Shown piece after piece: positions 1 through 11,775 of a DNA stretch of 64,000 nt. Both the position numbers and the translations under genes were made by a program. How positions within the stretch are numbered: the stretch's first letter is position 1; each line of letters begins with the position of its first letter. The stretch lies in assembly GCA_027922465.2 (NCBI GenBank), contig BQMF02000053.1, positions 1,178,001 to 1,242,000 on the forward strand, written 5' to 3'. The stretch comes from Turritopsis dohrnii (lineage: Eukaryota > Cnidaria > Hydrozoa > Anthoathecata > Oceaniidae). The notes under the pieces are model-generated. The model saw only the letters and a program-made list of their open reading frames with translations. It did no database searches and was not told the origin of the DNA.

Positions 1-2117
1 AACTTCGAATTCATTTAATTACATTCCCGAGAGCATCATAAAAGTTAAGAGACTTTGAAAAATTTTGCCGGAGATCAAGCTTAAAAAGGAACACCGTCAG
101 TTTAAAAATCCATTAGAGAACACTCTTCCGTGGACGTTTCAAAATACTCCTTTTAAAACTATACAGTATGAAAATCTTTATGTTGTTTGTACCTGAACTT
201 CATAATAAAAACTTTTACTTGGCCTTGCGAAATAATAAAAATATCTGTGTTTCCTTTTTATCGTCAGCTTGATAGTATACAAATTTTAGAATCATACAAT
301 ATTTTAAATTCGACTAGTCAATAAAAAAAGTGGTCATCTATTGATTAATAAAATGGGTATAAGCTGATTAGGAAAATGAGCTGTGCTTCAAGATTCCAGA
401 GCTTTATAAAAACAGGATAGCTTACCTAAGAACATGAAATAGAAAATTGTATTATATTTAGAAAAAGACTAGTAGAAACCTTACGCATTTTTTTAAATCG
501 ATGTAAGCATACCGTTTTTGTAGTCGTTCATATCTGATTTGAAGCATCAAAAACTGCTTATTTATCACGAATAACTACTAAGAGTATTAGTTTCACGTAG
601 ATTATCAGTTTGGATCATAAATGTTCTTTATTCTTTTAAGTTTGACAGCCGTATAACCTCTTCTATATCCATATATTCAACCAAGAAATTTTCCCAGATC
701 TACGCGTGCTTCTTCGCTTCCATTTTTAAAACAACTACGGAAAACGTAAGAACGTTGCATAAGACTCACATGAAACAACATTTCTACCTTGGCATCTGCG
801 ATTTAGCCATATGTTAATTATTCCTTTCACTGGAGCTTATATTTTACACTTTTAGAGTCTTTTCAAGCAAAGTACTTGTATAAAATGAATATAGTGTGAG
901 TTTAGACTGTTAAATCATAAAAAGAATGTAAGTTGGGAACATTAATGATTTGAGTGGCTATTTCCCATCGACAAAAATTGGTCTAGGTTTGGACAGTGAA
1001 AAAAAAAGAAACAAGATGCCCTACCGGGCAGAAGTATTCCTGCAGATGACTGGAAGACTTTCTAGAAAGATTTCAGAAAGAACTGATATTAGTTCACGCT
1101 TTAAAAAGATATGCATAATGCAGAATGATGTTGTGGTATTTTACATTTTACCTTTTAACAACGATAACAATTAAACTTTGTTGTCTCATATAAAACTTCA
1201 GTCTTGCTTCAATTTAGAGATTTTTTGAAAAAGATTTTAATTCAAAGTTGTATTCCCTAAAGAATCTTCAAGAAGTAATTACGGTAGTAGCGATAGCGAA
1301 TACCGTATTAAAACACCCGCGGACTCCTACTCCTACTACTCCTCCTCCTACTCCGGCCGAAATGGCAATTAGTCTGTGATTTAGAGTCTGCGAGACTCTA
1401 CTAATAACGCAATGTAAGTTTTAATGAAGGAACGCAGCCTTCGAATTTTGGAAGCTTTTCTGTAACAAACATTTAAAAGTAGATTGCGTTTTGTTTCAAA
1501 AGTACATAATCTGATATTTTGTAGCTTAATCCATGAAAGAATGAATTCTTATCAAATAGCCCTACATAAAAATGGGAGTTTTAGTTCATTACGCTAACTG
1601 AAAATACTTGATATTTTGCTTTTCTTATCAATTCAAAATTTCATATCACCTCAGTTGTTAGCTAACTATACACTATATGTTTCTGTATTAAGGCTTTCAA
1701 AGATCTAGTTCGAAAAGGCAGTTATTTGTTTGAATTCATTTTTGGTTTCATGAAATTATAATTAAAAACATATTTTTTTTTTTCGAAACGCGTGTATTTT
1801 TTCTACACATAGTCTTACAAAAAATTTTCTTATAAAAAAATCATATACACCTCATATCACGCATGTATAATTCTTTTGTCTTTAATAAATTAATTTCTGT
1901 TGGTTTATGATTAGACTCTTTTTACACTAACTAATAATTTTAACAAATTTATCGTTTATGCCTGTTTTCCACCAGTGAAATATAAAAAAACACAAGCCTC
2001 AAAGAACTTTGTAGTAACTTTTCATAACTTTAAGTAAAATTGCTGCTACCGTTTTGCGCCATCTGGCTCTTGTTAAATAATAAAAAGTTTTTCGCGTCAA
2101 GAAAAGTCTGTGCTTAA
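1..2117 (+). repeat. Repeat unit U1
   Basis: Long AT-rich unit that starts with AACTTCGAATTCATTTAATT and is repeated nearly base for base from 2118. No open frame is shared convincingly between the copies, so I read it as non-coding. Similarity to the next copy holds to about 1278, is lost for roughly 790 bp, and returns near 2065 for the last part of the unit. Near 1000 it contains the run CAAGATGCCCTACCGGGCAG, which is the 5' end of the Helentron-like family described at 41007-42755. The unit is therefore probably a member of that family seen in circularly permuted form. Confidence 0.8.
1279..2062. other. Extra segment in U1, possible small element
   Basis: This segment is absent from the equivalent place in the second unit (near 3455). 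Its ends carry a weak inverted match, ACGGTAGTAGCGA on the left and TTGCTGCTACCGT on the right (11 of 13 positions). No clear target duplication is visible. Near its left end is a (CTCCTA)-like pyrimidine-rich tract at about 1324-1352. No gene seen. Confidence 0.35.
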
Positions 2118-3679
2118 ACTTCGAATTCATTTAATTACATTCCCGAGAGCATCATAAAAGTTAAGAGACCATGAAAAATTTTGCCGGAGACCAAGCTTAA
2201 AAAGGAACACCGTCAGTTTAAAAATCCATTAGAGAACACTCTTCCGTGGACGTTTCAAAATACTCCTTTTAAAACTATACAGTATGAAAATCTTTATGTT
2301 GTTTGTACCTGAACTTCATAATAAAAACTTTTACTTGGCCTTGCGAAATAATAAAAATATCTGTGTTTCCTTTTTATCGTCAGCTTGATAGTATACAAAT
2401 TTTAGAATCATACAATATTTTAAATTCGACTAGTCAATTAAAAAAGTGGTCATCTGTTGATTAATAAAATGGGTATAAGCTGATGAGGAAGATGAGCTGT
2501 GCTTCAAGATTCCAGAGCTTTATAAAAACAGGATAGCTTACCTAGGAACATGAAATAGAAAATTGTATTATATTTAGAAAAAGACTAATAGAAACCTTAC
2601 GCATTTTTTTAAATCGATGTAAGCATACCGTTTTTGTAGTCGTTCATATCTGATTTGAAGCATCAAAAACTGCTTATTTATCACGAATAACTACTAAGAG
2701 TATTAGTTTCACGTAGATTATCAGTTTGGATCATAAATGTTCTTGATTCTTTTAAGTTTTACAGCCCTACTACAACCTCTTCTATATCCATATATTCAAC
2801 AAAGAAACTTTCACAGATCTACGCATGCTTCTTCGCTTCCATTTTTAAAACAACTACGGAAAACGTTAGAACGTTGCATAAGACTCACATGAAACAACAT
2901 TTCCACATTGGCATCTGCGATTTAGCCATATGTTAATTATTCCTTTCACTAGAGCTTATATTTTACACTTTTAGAGTCTTTTCAAGCAAAGTACTTGTAT
3001 ACAATGAATATAGTGTGAGTTTAGACTGTTAAATCATAAAAAGAATGTAATTTGGGAACATTAATGATTTGAGTGGCTATTTCCCATCGACAAAAATTGG
3101 TCTAGGTTTGGACAGTGAAAAAAAAAAAAAAAAAAAAAAACACGAACGGTTTCAAAGTATTCCTTGCTTACGCAGGAATACAACAAGATGCCCTACCGGG
3201 CAGAAGTATTCCTGCGGATGACTGTAAGACTTTCTGGAGCCTTTTCAGAAAGAAATGAGTGTTAGTTCACGCTTTAAAACCATATGCATAATGCGGAATG
3301 ATGTTTGCAGTATTTTACATTTTACCTTTTAGCTACGATAACTATTAAACTCTGTTGTTTCATTTAAAATTTCAGTCTTGCATCAATTTCGAGATTTTTT
3401 TAAAAAGATTTCCATTCGAAGTTGTACTCCCTAAAGCATCTTCAAGAAGCAATTAACTAATTAAAAGATTATCGTGTTAAGAATAATCTGTGCTTTAAAA
3501 GGTGAATGAGAAAGAAGTAATATTTGTTATTTCTAGAAACTGCACTGTTTTCATCATTTAGAGATTTTTTCAAAAACTTTTTTATTCATAGTTATATTCC
3601 CTAAAGCATCTTCAAAAAGTAATTAAGTAATGAAAACTTTGTCACATTAAGTTTTGAAGGGAAAATCTGTGGCGTAAAT
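2118..3679 (+). repeat. Repeat unit U2
   Basis: Second copy of the U repeat. It begins with the same AACTTCGAATTC run as position 1 and ends at GGCGTAAATA, where a MITE is inserted. Without the MITE it would run straight into the third unit at 4298, so the units are head to tail. It contains a poly(A) tract at 3117-3140, followed by a 41-bp hairpin unit and the CAAGATGCCC start motif. No protein-coding frame is supported. Confidence 0.85.
3141..3181 (+). repeat. 41-bp hairpin terminus of Helentron-like family
   Basis: CACGAACGG... ends in an imperfect palindrome, GTATTCCT-TGCTTACGC-AGGAATAC, and follows a poly(A) run. The same unit recurs at 6310-6350 and 6367-6407, and inverted at 41007-41047 where it forms the end of an insertion in a gene intron. 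Two bases after it the family's other terminus (CAAGATGCCC) begins, so this is an end-to-start junction of tandem copies. Confidence 0.75.
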
Positions 3680-3680
3680 A

Positions 3681-4295
3681 CAGTGTGTATCAAAATGTCT
3701 TATCCACCAACTTTCAAGGGGTATATCTCATTGCATGTCTTATAAAATATTGGGAATTTTATATCACAAGAAAGAGCTTTTCGTGCTGTATCCATTAATA
3801 TAAAATGTTTGCCAAAATATTTGTTCTTCGATAAGATATTGAAGAAAAACTCAACGATTTGGTTCATTGAATTCTTAAAAGTCAATTAACTGACATGCTA
3901 ATGAATTTTTAATGGTGTAACTTTCTTTTATTTTGCTGATGAAGCCTTTAGAAAACTTTAAGTATAGCTTTGCGTATCAATTTCCCATAGCAACTAATCA
4001 TAAAAATTTCAAATAAAATTTTTTTACTGTGTGATGATTTTTAATTTTTTTATTGTGTTTACAAATGGCCTTCATTGTAAAATGAGTTAATTGACTTTTA
4101 AGAATTCAATGAACCAAATCGTTGAGTTTTTCTTCAATATCTTATCGAAGAACAAATATTTTGGCAAACATTTTATATTGATGGATACAGCACGAAAAGC
4201 TCTTTCTTGTGATATAAAATTCCCAATATTTTATAAGACATGTAATGAGATATACGCCTTGAAAGTTGGTGGATAAGACATTTTGATACACACTG
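3681..4295. mobile_element. Tc1/mariner-type MITE with long terminal inverted repeats
   Basis: The ends are CAGTGTGTATCAAAATG and its reverse complement. The inverted repeats are about 205 bp long (3681-3885 and 4091-4295) and enclose about 205 bp of AT-rich spacer. It is flanked by TA on both sides (3679-3680 and 4296-4297). The inverted copy of the same repeat at 5226-5240 reads through this site without the element and with a single TA, so the insertion and its TA duplication are visible within the window. The two 61-codon open frames in the arms are mirror images of the repeat and not a gene. Family assignment rests on CAGT ends plus the TA target. Non-autonomous. Confidence 0.9.
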
Positions 4296-4297
4296 TA

Positions 4298-4984
4298 GTA
4301 ATAACTTCTAATTCATTTAATTACATTCCCGAGAGCATCATAAACGTTAAGAGACTTTGAAAAATTTTGCCGGAGATCAAGCTTAAAAAGGAACACCGTC
4401 AGTTTAAAAATCCATTAGAGAACACTCTTCCGTGGACGTTTCAAAATACTACTTTTAAAACTATACAGTATGAAAATCTTTATGTTGTTTGTATCTGAAC
4501 TTCATAATAAAAACTTTTACTTGGCCTTGCGAAATAATAAAAATATCTGTGTTTCCTTTTTATCGTCAGCTTGATAGTATACATATTTTAGAATCATACA
4601 ATATTTTAAATTCGACTAGTCAATTAAAAAAGTGGTCATCTATTGATTAATAAAATGGGTATAAGCTGATGAGGAAGATGAGCTGTGCTTCAAGATTCCA
4701 GAGCTTTATAAAACAGGATAGCTTACCTAGGAACATGAAATAGAAAATTGTATTATATTTAGAAAAAGACTAATAGAAACCTTACGCATTTTTTTAAATC
4801 GATGTAAGCATACCGTTTTTGTAGTCGTTCATATCTATTTTGAAGCATCAAGAACTGCTTACTTGTCAAGAATGGCTACTAAGAATATTAGTTTCACGTA
4901 GATTATCAGCTTGGATCATAAATGTTCTTGATTCTTTTAAGTTTCACAGCCGTATAACCTTTTCTATATTCATATATTCAAGAT
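4298..4984 (+). repeat. Repeat unit U3, truncated
   Basis: Third forward copy of U, starting AACTTCTAATTCATTTAATT just right of the MITE. It is cut off at about 4984, where the sequence turns back on itself. No gene seen. Confidence 0.85.
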
Positions 4985-6291
4985 ATTTTTATTATTTCGC
5001 AAGGCCAAGTAAAAGTTTTTATTATGAAGTTCAGATACAAACAACATAAAGATTTTCATACTGTATAGTTTTAAAAGTAGTATTTTGAAACGTCCACGGA
5101 AGAGTGTTCTCTAATGGATTTTTAAACTGACGGTGTTCCTTTTTAAGCTTGATCTCCGGCAAAATTTTTCAAAGTCTTTTAACTTTTATGATGCTCTCGG
5201 GAATGTAATTAAATGAATTCGAAGTTGTTACTATTTACGCCACAGATTTTCTATTCAAAACTTAATGTGACAAAGTTTTCATTACTTAATTACTTTTTGA
5301 AGATGCTTTAGGGAATATAACTATGAATAAAAAACTTTTGAAAAAATCTCTAAATGATGCAAAACGGTACAGTTTATATGAAATAACAAATATTACTTCT
5401 TTCACAGCTACAAGATAAACTGTAAAACACAAAGAACATCATACCACATTATGCATATTGTTTTAAACCGTGAACAAACATTCACCTTTTAAAGCACAGA
5501 TTATTCTTAACGCGATAATCTTTTAATTAGTTAATTGCTTCTTGAAGATCCTTTAGGGAGTGCAACTTCGAATGGAAATCTTTTTAAAAAAATCTCGAAA
5601 TTGATGCAAGACTAAAGTTTTATATGAAACAACAAAGTTTAATAGTTATCGTAGCTAAAAGGTAAAATGTAAAATACTGCAAACATCATTCCGCATTATG
5701 CATATGGTTTTAAAGCGTGAACTAACACTCATTTCTTTCTGAAAAGGCTCCAGAAAGTCTTACAGTCATCCGCAGGAATACTTCTGCCCGGTAGGGCATC
5801 TTGTTTTTTTGGTTTTTTTTCACTGTCCAAACCTAGACCAATTTTTGTCGATGGGAAATAGCCACTCAAATCATTAATGTTCCCAACTTACATTCTTTTT
5901 ATGATTTAACAGTCTAAACTCACACTATATTCATTGTATACAAGTACTTTGCTTGAAAAGACTCTAAAAGTGTAAAATATAAGCTCTAGTGAAAGGAATA
6001 ACTAACATATGGCTAAATCGCAGATGCCAAGGTAGAAATGTTGTTTCATGTGAGTCTTATGCAACGTTCTTACGTTTTCCGTAGTTGTTTTAAAAATGGA
6101 AGCGAAGAAGCACGCGTAGATCTGAGAAAATTTCTTGGTTGAATATATGAATATAGAAAAGGTTAAACGGCTGTGAAACTTAAAAGAATCAAAAACATTT
6201 ATGATCTAAACTGATAATCTACGTGAAACTAATACTCTTAGTAGTTATTCGTGATAAATAAGCAGTTTTCGATGCTTCAAATCAGAAAAAA
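4985..6291 (-). repeat. Inverted U junction (end of one unit joined to start of the next)
   Basis: Read on the minus strand, this stretch corresponds to about 2640-3679 of U2 followed directly by the first 240 bp of a U unit. It is therefore a head-to-tail unit junction in inverted orientation, still lacking the MITE. Bases 4303-4545 and 4985-5226 form an inverted repeat of about 240 bp around a 440-bp spacer. The breakpoint near 4985 joins two parts of U that are not adjacent. No gene seen. Confidence 0.85.
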
Positions 6292-6420
6292 AAAAAAAAA
6301 AAAAAAAAACACGAACGGTTTCAAAGTATTCCTTGCTTATGCAGGAATACAAAAAAACAAAAAAAACACGAACGGTTTCAAAGTATTCCTTGCTTACGCA
6401 GGAATACAATAATTAAAAAA
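6292..6420 (+). repeat. Two tandem hairpin units with poly(A) linkers
   Basis: Two copies of the 41-bp CACGAACGG...GGAATAC hairpin unit, at 6310-6350 and 6367-6407, each preceded by a run of A. They lie at the border between the U array and the R2 array. They look like repeated 3' ends of the Helentron-like family without their bodies. Confidence 0.75.
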
Positions 6421-8390
6421 AATGTTAAAATTAAATCTTCAACGACATATATCCTAGTAGCTTCAGGCAACTTTACAGTATTACCAGATTTTAAATTGCA
6501 CTGAGCATGTTTGTAATCAAACATATCTCACGTGGTGTAGGTGTAGACGTAGAAGGTTTTTGTTAAAGATATAGATGACTCTTTTTACTGTTGTTATCAC
6601 AAGAAAAAAGAAGCATACAAAGAATTGCATATTGCATATTCATTGGTTGACGCTTTTGGAACGCGCGTTGAAGTGGACTTTTAAAATCGCGCTGATCGGA
6701 CCGCTATCGACATCTTCAGACTGAAAGAACGATATTCCCCTCGCACAGCGCGTTCAAAAGGACCTAGTAGAAAACCGGCTAAAGGCTTCCTTGTAGCGAG
6801 TGTGGTAATTCTTAGCGTTACCCGGTGGACGGTTGGACAAAAAAAACGATCACCATGTGACTGTCCGGAACCGATTACCACGATCCACCATGAAATGTAT
6901 ATGTAGCCAACAATTGTCATCAAAGAAAGTCATAAAGCTAAAACGCCGATTGCTTGTGGTGTTTGGCTAATAATATTTTTTTATTAAAAACATGCTGGTC
7001 TCTGTTATTCAAATTTGTTGTTTAGTAGAATGACAGATAAATCCTTAAGTAAACAAGTTTATTAAGTACTTCAACATTATGAAGCGAAATGAGAGAATGT
7101 GTTGACTGACGTCATTTATTTTCGTCAGCACACATGCATCATTACATTTCGATAAAAATTCAGTCACATAACCTCTCTCTTGCGTATAGTTAAAAATAAA
7201 AATATTTCAGCTGTTAATCCAATAGTTGATCAATAAAAGTTGAGTAAAAGTTGCATATCGAAAAAATAATCTCATGAAACACTCGTAAATTTGAACAATG
7301 AAACGATCGCTGATTCTAAGTGGTGCATAACTCCTTTGCATTACATTTGATAGCCAGCTGCATTTTACAGAGCACATCAACATGCTATGCAGAAAGACTA
7401 GTGCCAAATCTAGTTCCTTGAAAATAATTTCCTATTCTATGCAAGAAAAGGAAAAAACTGCATTACTATCCCCTTATATGGCGTTTTAGTTGTACGACGT
7501 CGACGTCGACGTCTTTTAAGTTATGTGCGCTAAAGTAAAGAAGACATAATTTCAATCATTGACATATAAATAATACGCAGCTTGCCTGAACGTTTCTTCC
7601 TTTTCGATAAATTTCTCTCCTATCCAATTGAGATCATAGTTGTAAACGTCTTGATTCAATATGCTTCAATGTGATTGTAATGTTAATAAAACTAATTCGA
7701 CTAATTTTTGGCCCTGTTGTTGACATAAAGTTTGAGCAGTAGTGTTTCGCTCCCAAGATGCCAGACGTTATAATTAAGAGTGGCGAAAGGGCGCATTAAA
7801 ACGATTAATTCTTTTATTCATTTGAGTTAAGTGAACCCCCTTTGCATTGCAATATATAATAGTTAATTACATACTAGCGGTATATATGCCAAAAATAAAT
7901 GATGCGCTTTGAACTTTCTTATTTTGAACTGAAAATCTGAAAATTAACAATAACAAGGCCTTAAACAGGGCGTGAAGAACTGCGATCTTACTAACTGACT
8001 GACAGACTGACAGACACGGGGATATGAAAAATCAGCTACCTTGCGGCGCTGACCAATAAGGTACTCGTTCGCTCGGTGTTAAGACACATGGCAGTTGTAC
8101 TAATGATGGTTTTCCACTAGGAGCGTCAGAACACGCAGAGCGAGGCGGCTTTTTATTTTAACACAATGACCGTTAAATTATCCGCTACGCGCGTTTTTAT
8201 TTAACTTCCACTTCCAAAGATAAGTGGAGCACCGAAACGTATAAACAGAAAAAGTAAAGATTACACTATTATTATTGCCAATCTCATATCAAGTTGCTCA
8301 TTGGTTAAAAAACCACAGTTTGCAAAGGAGCTAATGAAAACAACTTAATAGAATAAAAATAAAAACAAATGAAAAAAAATAATTCAAAAA
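6421..8390 (+). repeat. Tandem repeat R2, copy a
   Basis: First of two nearly complete direct copies of about 1.95 kb. It starts at a TCTTCAACGACATATATCC segment and ends in an AT-rich tail before the same segment recurs near 8400. A CpG-rich core at about 6650-6870 stands out from the AT-rich remainder. An 18-bp perfect palindrome of three GACGTC units lies at 7496-7513. Bases 6905-7040 resemble 56445-56560, tying R2 to dispersed repeat R3. Open frames of 66-110 codons differ between copies and are not treated as genes. Confidence 0.85.
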
Positions 8391-10336
8391 ATTGTTAAAA
8401 TAAAATCTTCAACGACATATATCCTAGTAGCTTCAGGCAACTTTACAGTATTACCAGATTTTAAATTGCACTGAGCATGTTTTTAATCAAACTTATCTCA
8501 CGTGGTGTAGGTGTAGACGTAGAAGGTTTTTGTTAAAGATATAGATGACTCTTTTTACTGTTGTTATCACAAGAAAAAAGAAGCATACAAAGAAGTGCAT
8601 ATTGCATATTCATTGGTTGACGCTTTTGGAACGCGCGTTGAAGTGGACTTTTAAAATCGCGCTGATCGGACCGCTATCGACGGTCTTCAGACTGAAAGAA
8701 CGATATTCCCCTCGCACGGCGCGTTTAAAAGGACCTAGTAGGAAACCGGCTAAAGGCTTCCTTGTAGCGAGTGTGGTAATTCTTAGCGTTACCCGGTGGA
8801 CGGTTGGACAAAAAAAACGATCACCATGTGACTGTCCGGAACCGATTACCACGATCCACCATGAAATGTATATGTAGCCAACAATTGTCATCAAAGAAAG
8901 TCATAAAGCTAAAACGCCGATTGCTTGTGGTGTTTGGCTAATAATATTTTTTTATTAAAAACATGCTGGTCTCTGTTATTCAAATTTGTTGTTTAGTAGA
9001 ATGACAGATAATACCTTAAGTAAACAAGTTTATTAAGTATTTCAAAATTATGAAGCGAAATGAGAGACTGTGTTGACTGACGTCATTTATTTTCGTCAGC
9101 ACACAAGCATCATTACATTTCGATAAAAATTCAGTCACATAACCTCTCCCTTGCGTATAGTTAAAAATAAAAATATTTCAGCTGTTAATCCAATAGTTGA
9201 ATAATTGCATATCGAAAAGATAATCTCATGAAACACTCGTAGATTTGAACAATGAAACGATCGCTGATTCTAAGTGGTGCATAACTCCTTGGCTTTACAT
9301 TTGATAGCCAGCTGCATTTTACAGAGCACATCAACATGCTATGCAGAAAGACCAGTGCCAAATCTAGTTCCTTGAAAATAATTTCCTATTCTATGCAAGA
9401 AAAGGAAAAAACTGCATTACTATCCCCTTATATGGCGTTTTAGTTGTACGACGTCGACGTCGACGTCTTTTAAGGTACGTGCGCTAAAGTAAAAAAGACA
9501 TAATTTCAATCATTGACATATAAATAATATGCAGCTTGCCTGACCGTTTCTTCCTTTTCGATAAATTTCTCTCCTATCCAATTGAGATCATAGTTGTAAA
9601 CGTCTTGATTGAATATGCTTCAATGTGATTGTAATGATAATAAAACTAATTCGACTAATTTTTGGACTTGTTGTTGACATAAAGTTTGAGCAGTAGTGTT
9701 TCGCTCCCAAGATGCCTGGCGTTATAATTAAGAGTGGCGAAAGGGCGCACTGAAACGATTAATTCATTTATTCATTTGAGTTAAGTGAACCCTCTTTGCA
9801 TTGCAATATATAATAGTTAATTACATACTAGCGGTATATATGCCAAAGATAAACGTTGTGCTTTGAACTTTCTTATTTTGAACTGAAAATCTGAAAATTA
9901 AAAATATCAAGCGCTTAAACAGGGCGTGAAGAACTACGATCTTACTAACTGACTGACAGACACGGGGATATGAAAGATCAGCTACCTTGCGGCGCTGACC
10001 AATAAGGTACTCGTTTGCTCGGTGTTAAGACACATGGCAGTTGTACTAATGATGGTTTTCCACTAGGAGGGTCAGAACACGCTGAGCGAGGCGGCTTTTG
10101 ATTTTAACACAATGACCGCTAACTTATCCGCTACGCGCGTTTTTATTTAATTTTCACTTCCAAAGATAAATGGAGCACCGAAACGTATAAACAGAAAAAG
10201 TAGAGATTACACTATTATTATTGCCAATCTCATATCAAGTTGCTCATTGGTTAAAAAACCACAGTTTACAAAGGAGCTAATGAAAACAACTTAATAGAAT
10301 AAAAATAAAAACAAATGAAAAAAAATAATTCAAAAA
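8391..10336 (+). repeat. Tandem repeat R2, copy b
   Basis: Second copy of R2, collinear with 6421-8390 apart from small indels. One is a shift of a few bases in the CpG-rich core near 8680, which changes every reading frame through it. The triple GACGTC palindrome is kept at 9450-9467. No gene is supported. Confidence 0.85.
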
Positions 10337-10880
10337 AATGTTAAAATAAAATCTTCAACGACATATATCCTAGTAGCTTCAGGCAACCTTACAGTATTAC
10401 CAGATTTTAAATTGCACTGAGCATGTTTGTAACCAAACATATCTCACGTGGTGTAGGTGTAGACGTAGAAGGTGTTTACCCACTTGCGTATATTTAAAAA
10501 TAAAAATATTTCAGCTTTTAATCGAATAGTTGATCAATAAAAGTTGAACTCCTTGGCATTACATTTGATAGCCTGCTGCATTTTGCAGAGCACATCAACA
10601 TGCTATGCAGAAAGACGAGTGCCAAATCTAGTTCTTTGAAGATAATTTCCCATTCTATGCAAGAAATGCAAAAAACTGCATTACCGTCCCCTTACATAGG
10701 CGTATTCAGGGTCAGTCACAAAAAGTGGGCGATACCAACATTGCGACATTTCTTTTCAGTCTGAGTATTGATAAGGTTAATTGCACGATTTAATTTTCTT
10801 CTTTAAATGACTTAACTCTCCTCCATAAACCTTGACTGACCTCTGGCTACTCTTCTGCCTTATATGGGGTTTTAGTTGTA
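10337..10880 (+). repeat. Tandem repeat R2, copy c, internally deleted
   Basis: Starts like the other copies, but after about 10473 it jumps to sequence corresponding to 9150 onward, so roughly 600 bp including the CpG-rich core are missing. A further deletion follows near 10545. An unrelated segment lies at about 10700-10860, and the GACGTC palindrome is degraded. The unit fades out after about 10890. Confidence 0.75.
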
Positions 10881-11775
10881 CGATGTCTGTTGCGAAAGTT
10901 GGTAGAGTCTCAGAGAAATCACCCTTTTTATTTTCAAATAAATACAAGCAACGTATAAAACTATTAACTATAAACAAAACCTTTTTATTGTGTTGTATTC
11001 TATTCTGTGATCTGAATTCAATCTGTGGACTCTGTCAGTCAGCCTTTGAATTTATTGCTTCTCTCATCTTCGAAATGTCTATACGATTCTAGCTGCTCAT
11101 GCGTTCTAAGAGATCTGTAGTAGAAAATAATGACCCTAACCCTCACTCAACAGTAACAAAGAAAATTTAAGTCATAAGCGTAAACCACAGGGGGGGAGTG
11201 TGAAAATATTCCAAGGGGTCATTATATTTTAGTACAGATCTACTCATTACGAAAAGCAGTCAAATTCTTGCAATATACGTTGGGCCTGACCTGGTTCTTT
11301 GGATACTCTTAATTTTTTGATGATTCCGAGTTTTTTATTAAAAGTGGACTACGATCTACATATAGTAGTGTTGGAAATTTTGGAATCACTTGAAGATGAT
11401 CAGTAAAATATCGAAAGTGTGGTGAATCAATGGTTTCGCTGATGACGCACGTCTTTTGCAACAAATGTGGAAACTAAAATATGCTCGTTCTTATATCGAG
11501 ATATTTACCCCTTCACAGATTGATAGACAGAAATCTTCAATTGTATAGTCTATGGTTCGTATTAAGTTCAATAACTATTTTTTCATAAAATTAAATAAAC
11601 ATACAAGATCATAAGTCATGTTATTGCTAATTCTTTCACTTTTTCGCCCATTACACTGCACATTTTTTGCCACTATTTATAATGACTGCCAATTTTTTTC
11701 GGACTCACACTTTCGATAGCGTTTATATGGGAGTTACACATCTAGTGAAATTATATATCATTGATACGTTCCGTC
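10881..11775. other. No gene recognised
   Basis: AT-rich sequence. Short matches to dispersed repeat R3 occur around 10985-11010 (TTGTATTCTATTCT). A G8 run lies near 11192. No convincing coding frame, RNA gene or terminal repeats seen. Confidence 0.5.

Noticed and set aside
3700..4276. Two 61-codon frames, nearly identical, on opposite strands
   Set aside because: They are the two arms of the MITE's terminal inverted repeat read in mirror image, with no other sign of coding.
6681..8894. 80-110 codon frames in R2 (both strands)
   Set aside because: Overlapping frames on both strands differ between copies because of indels; no domain recognised.
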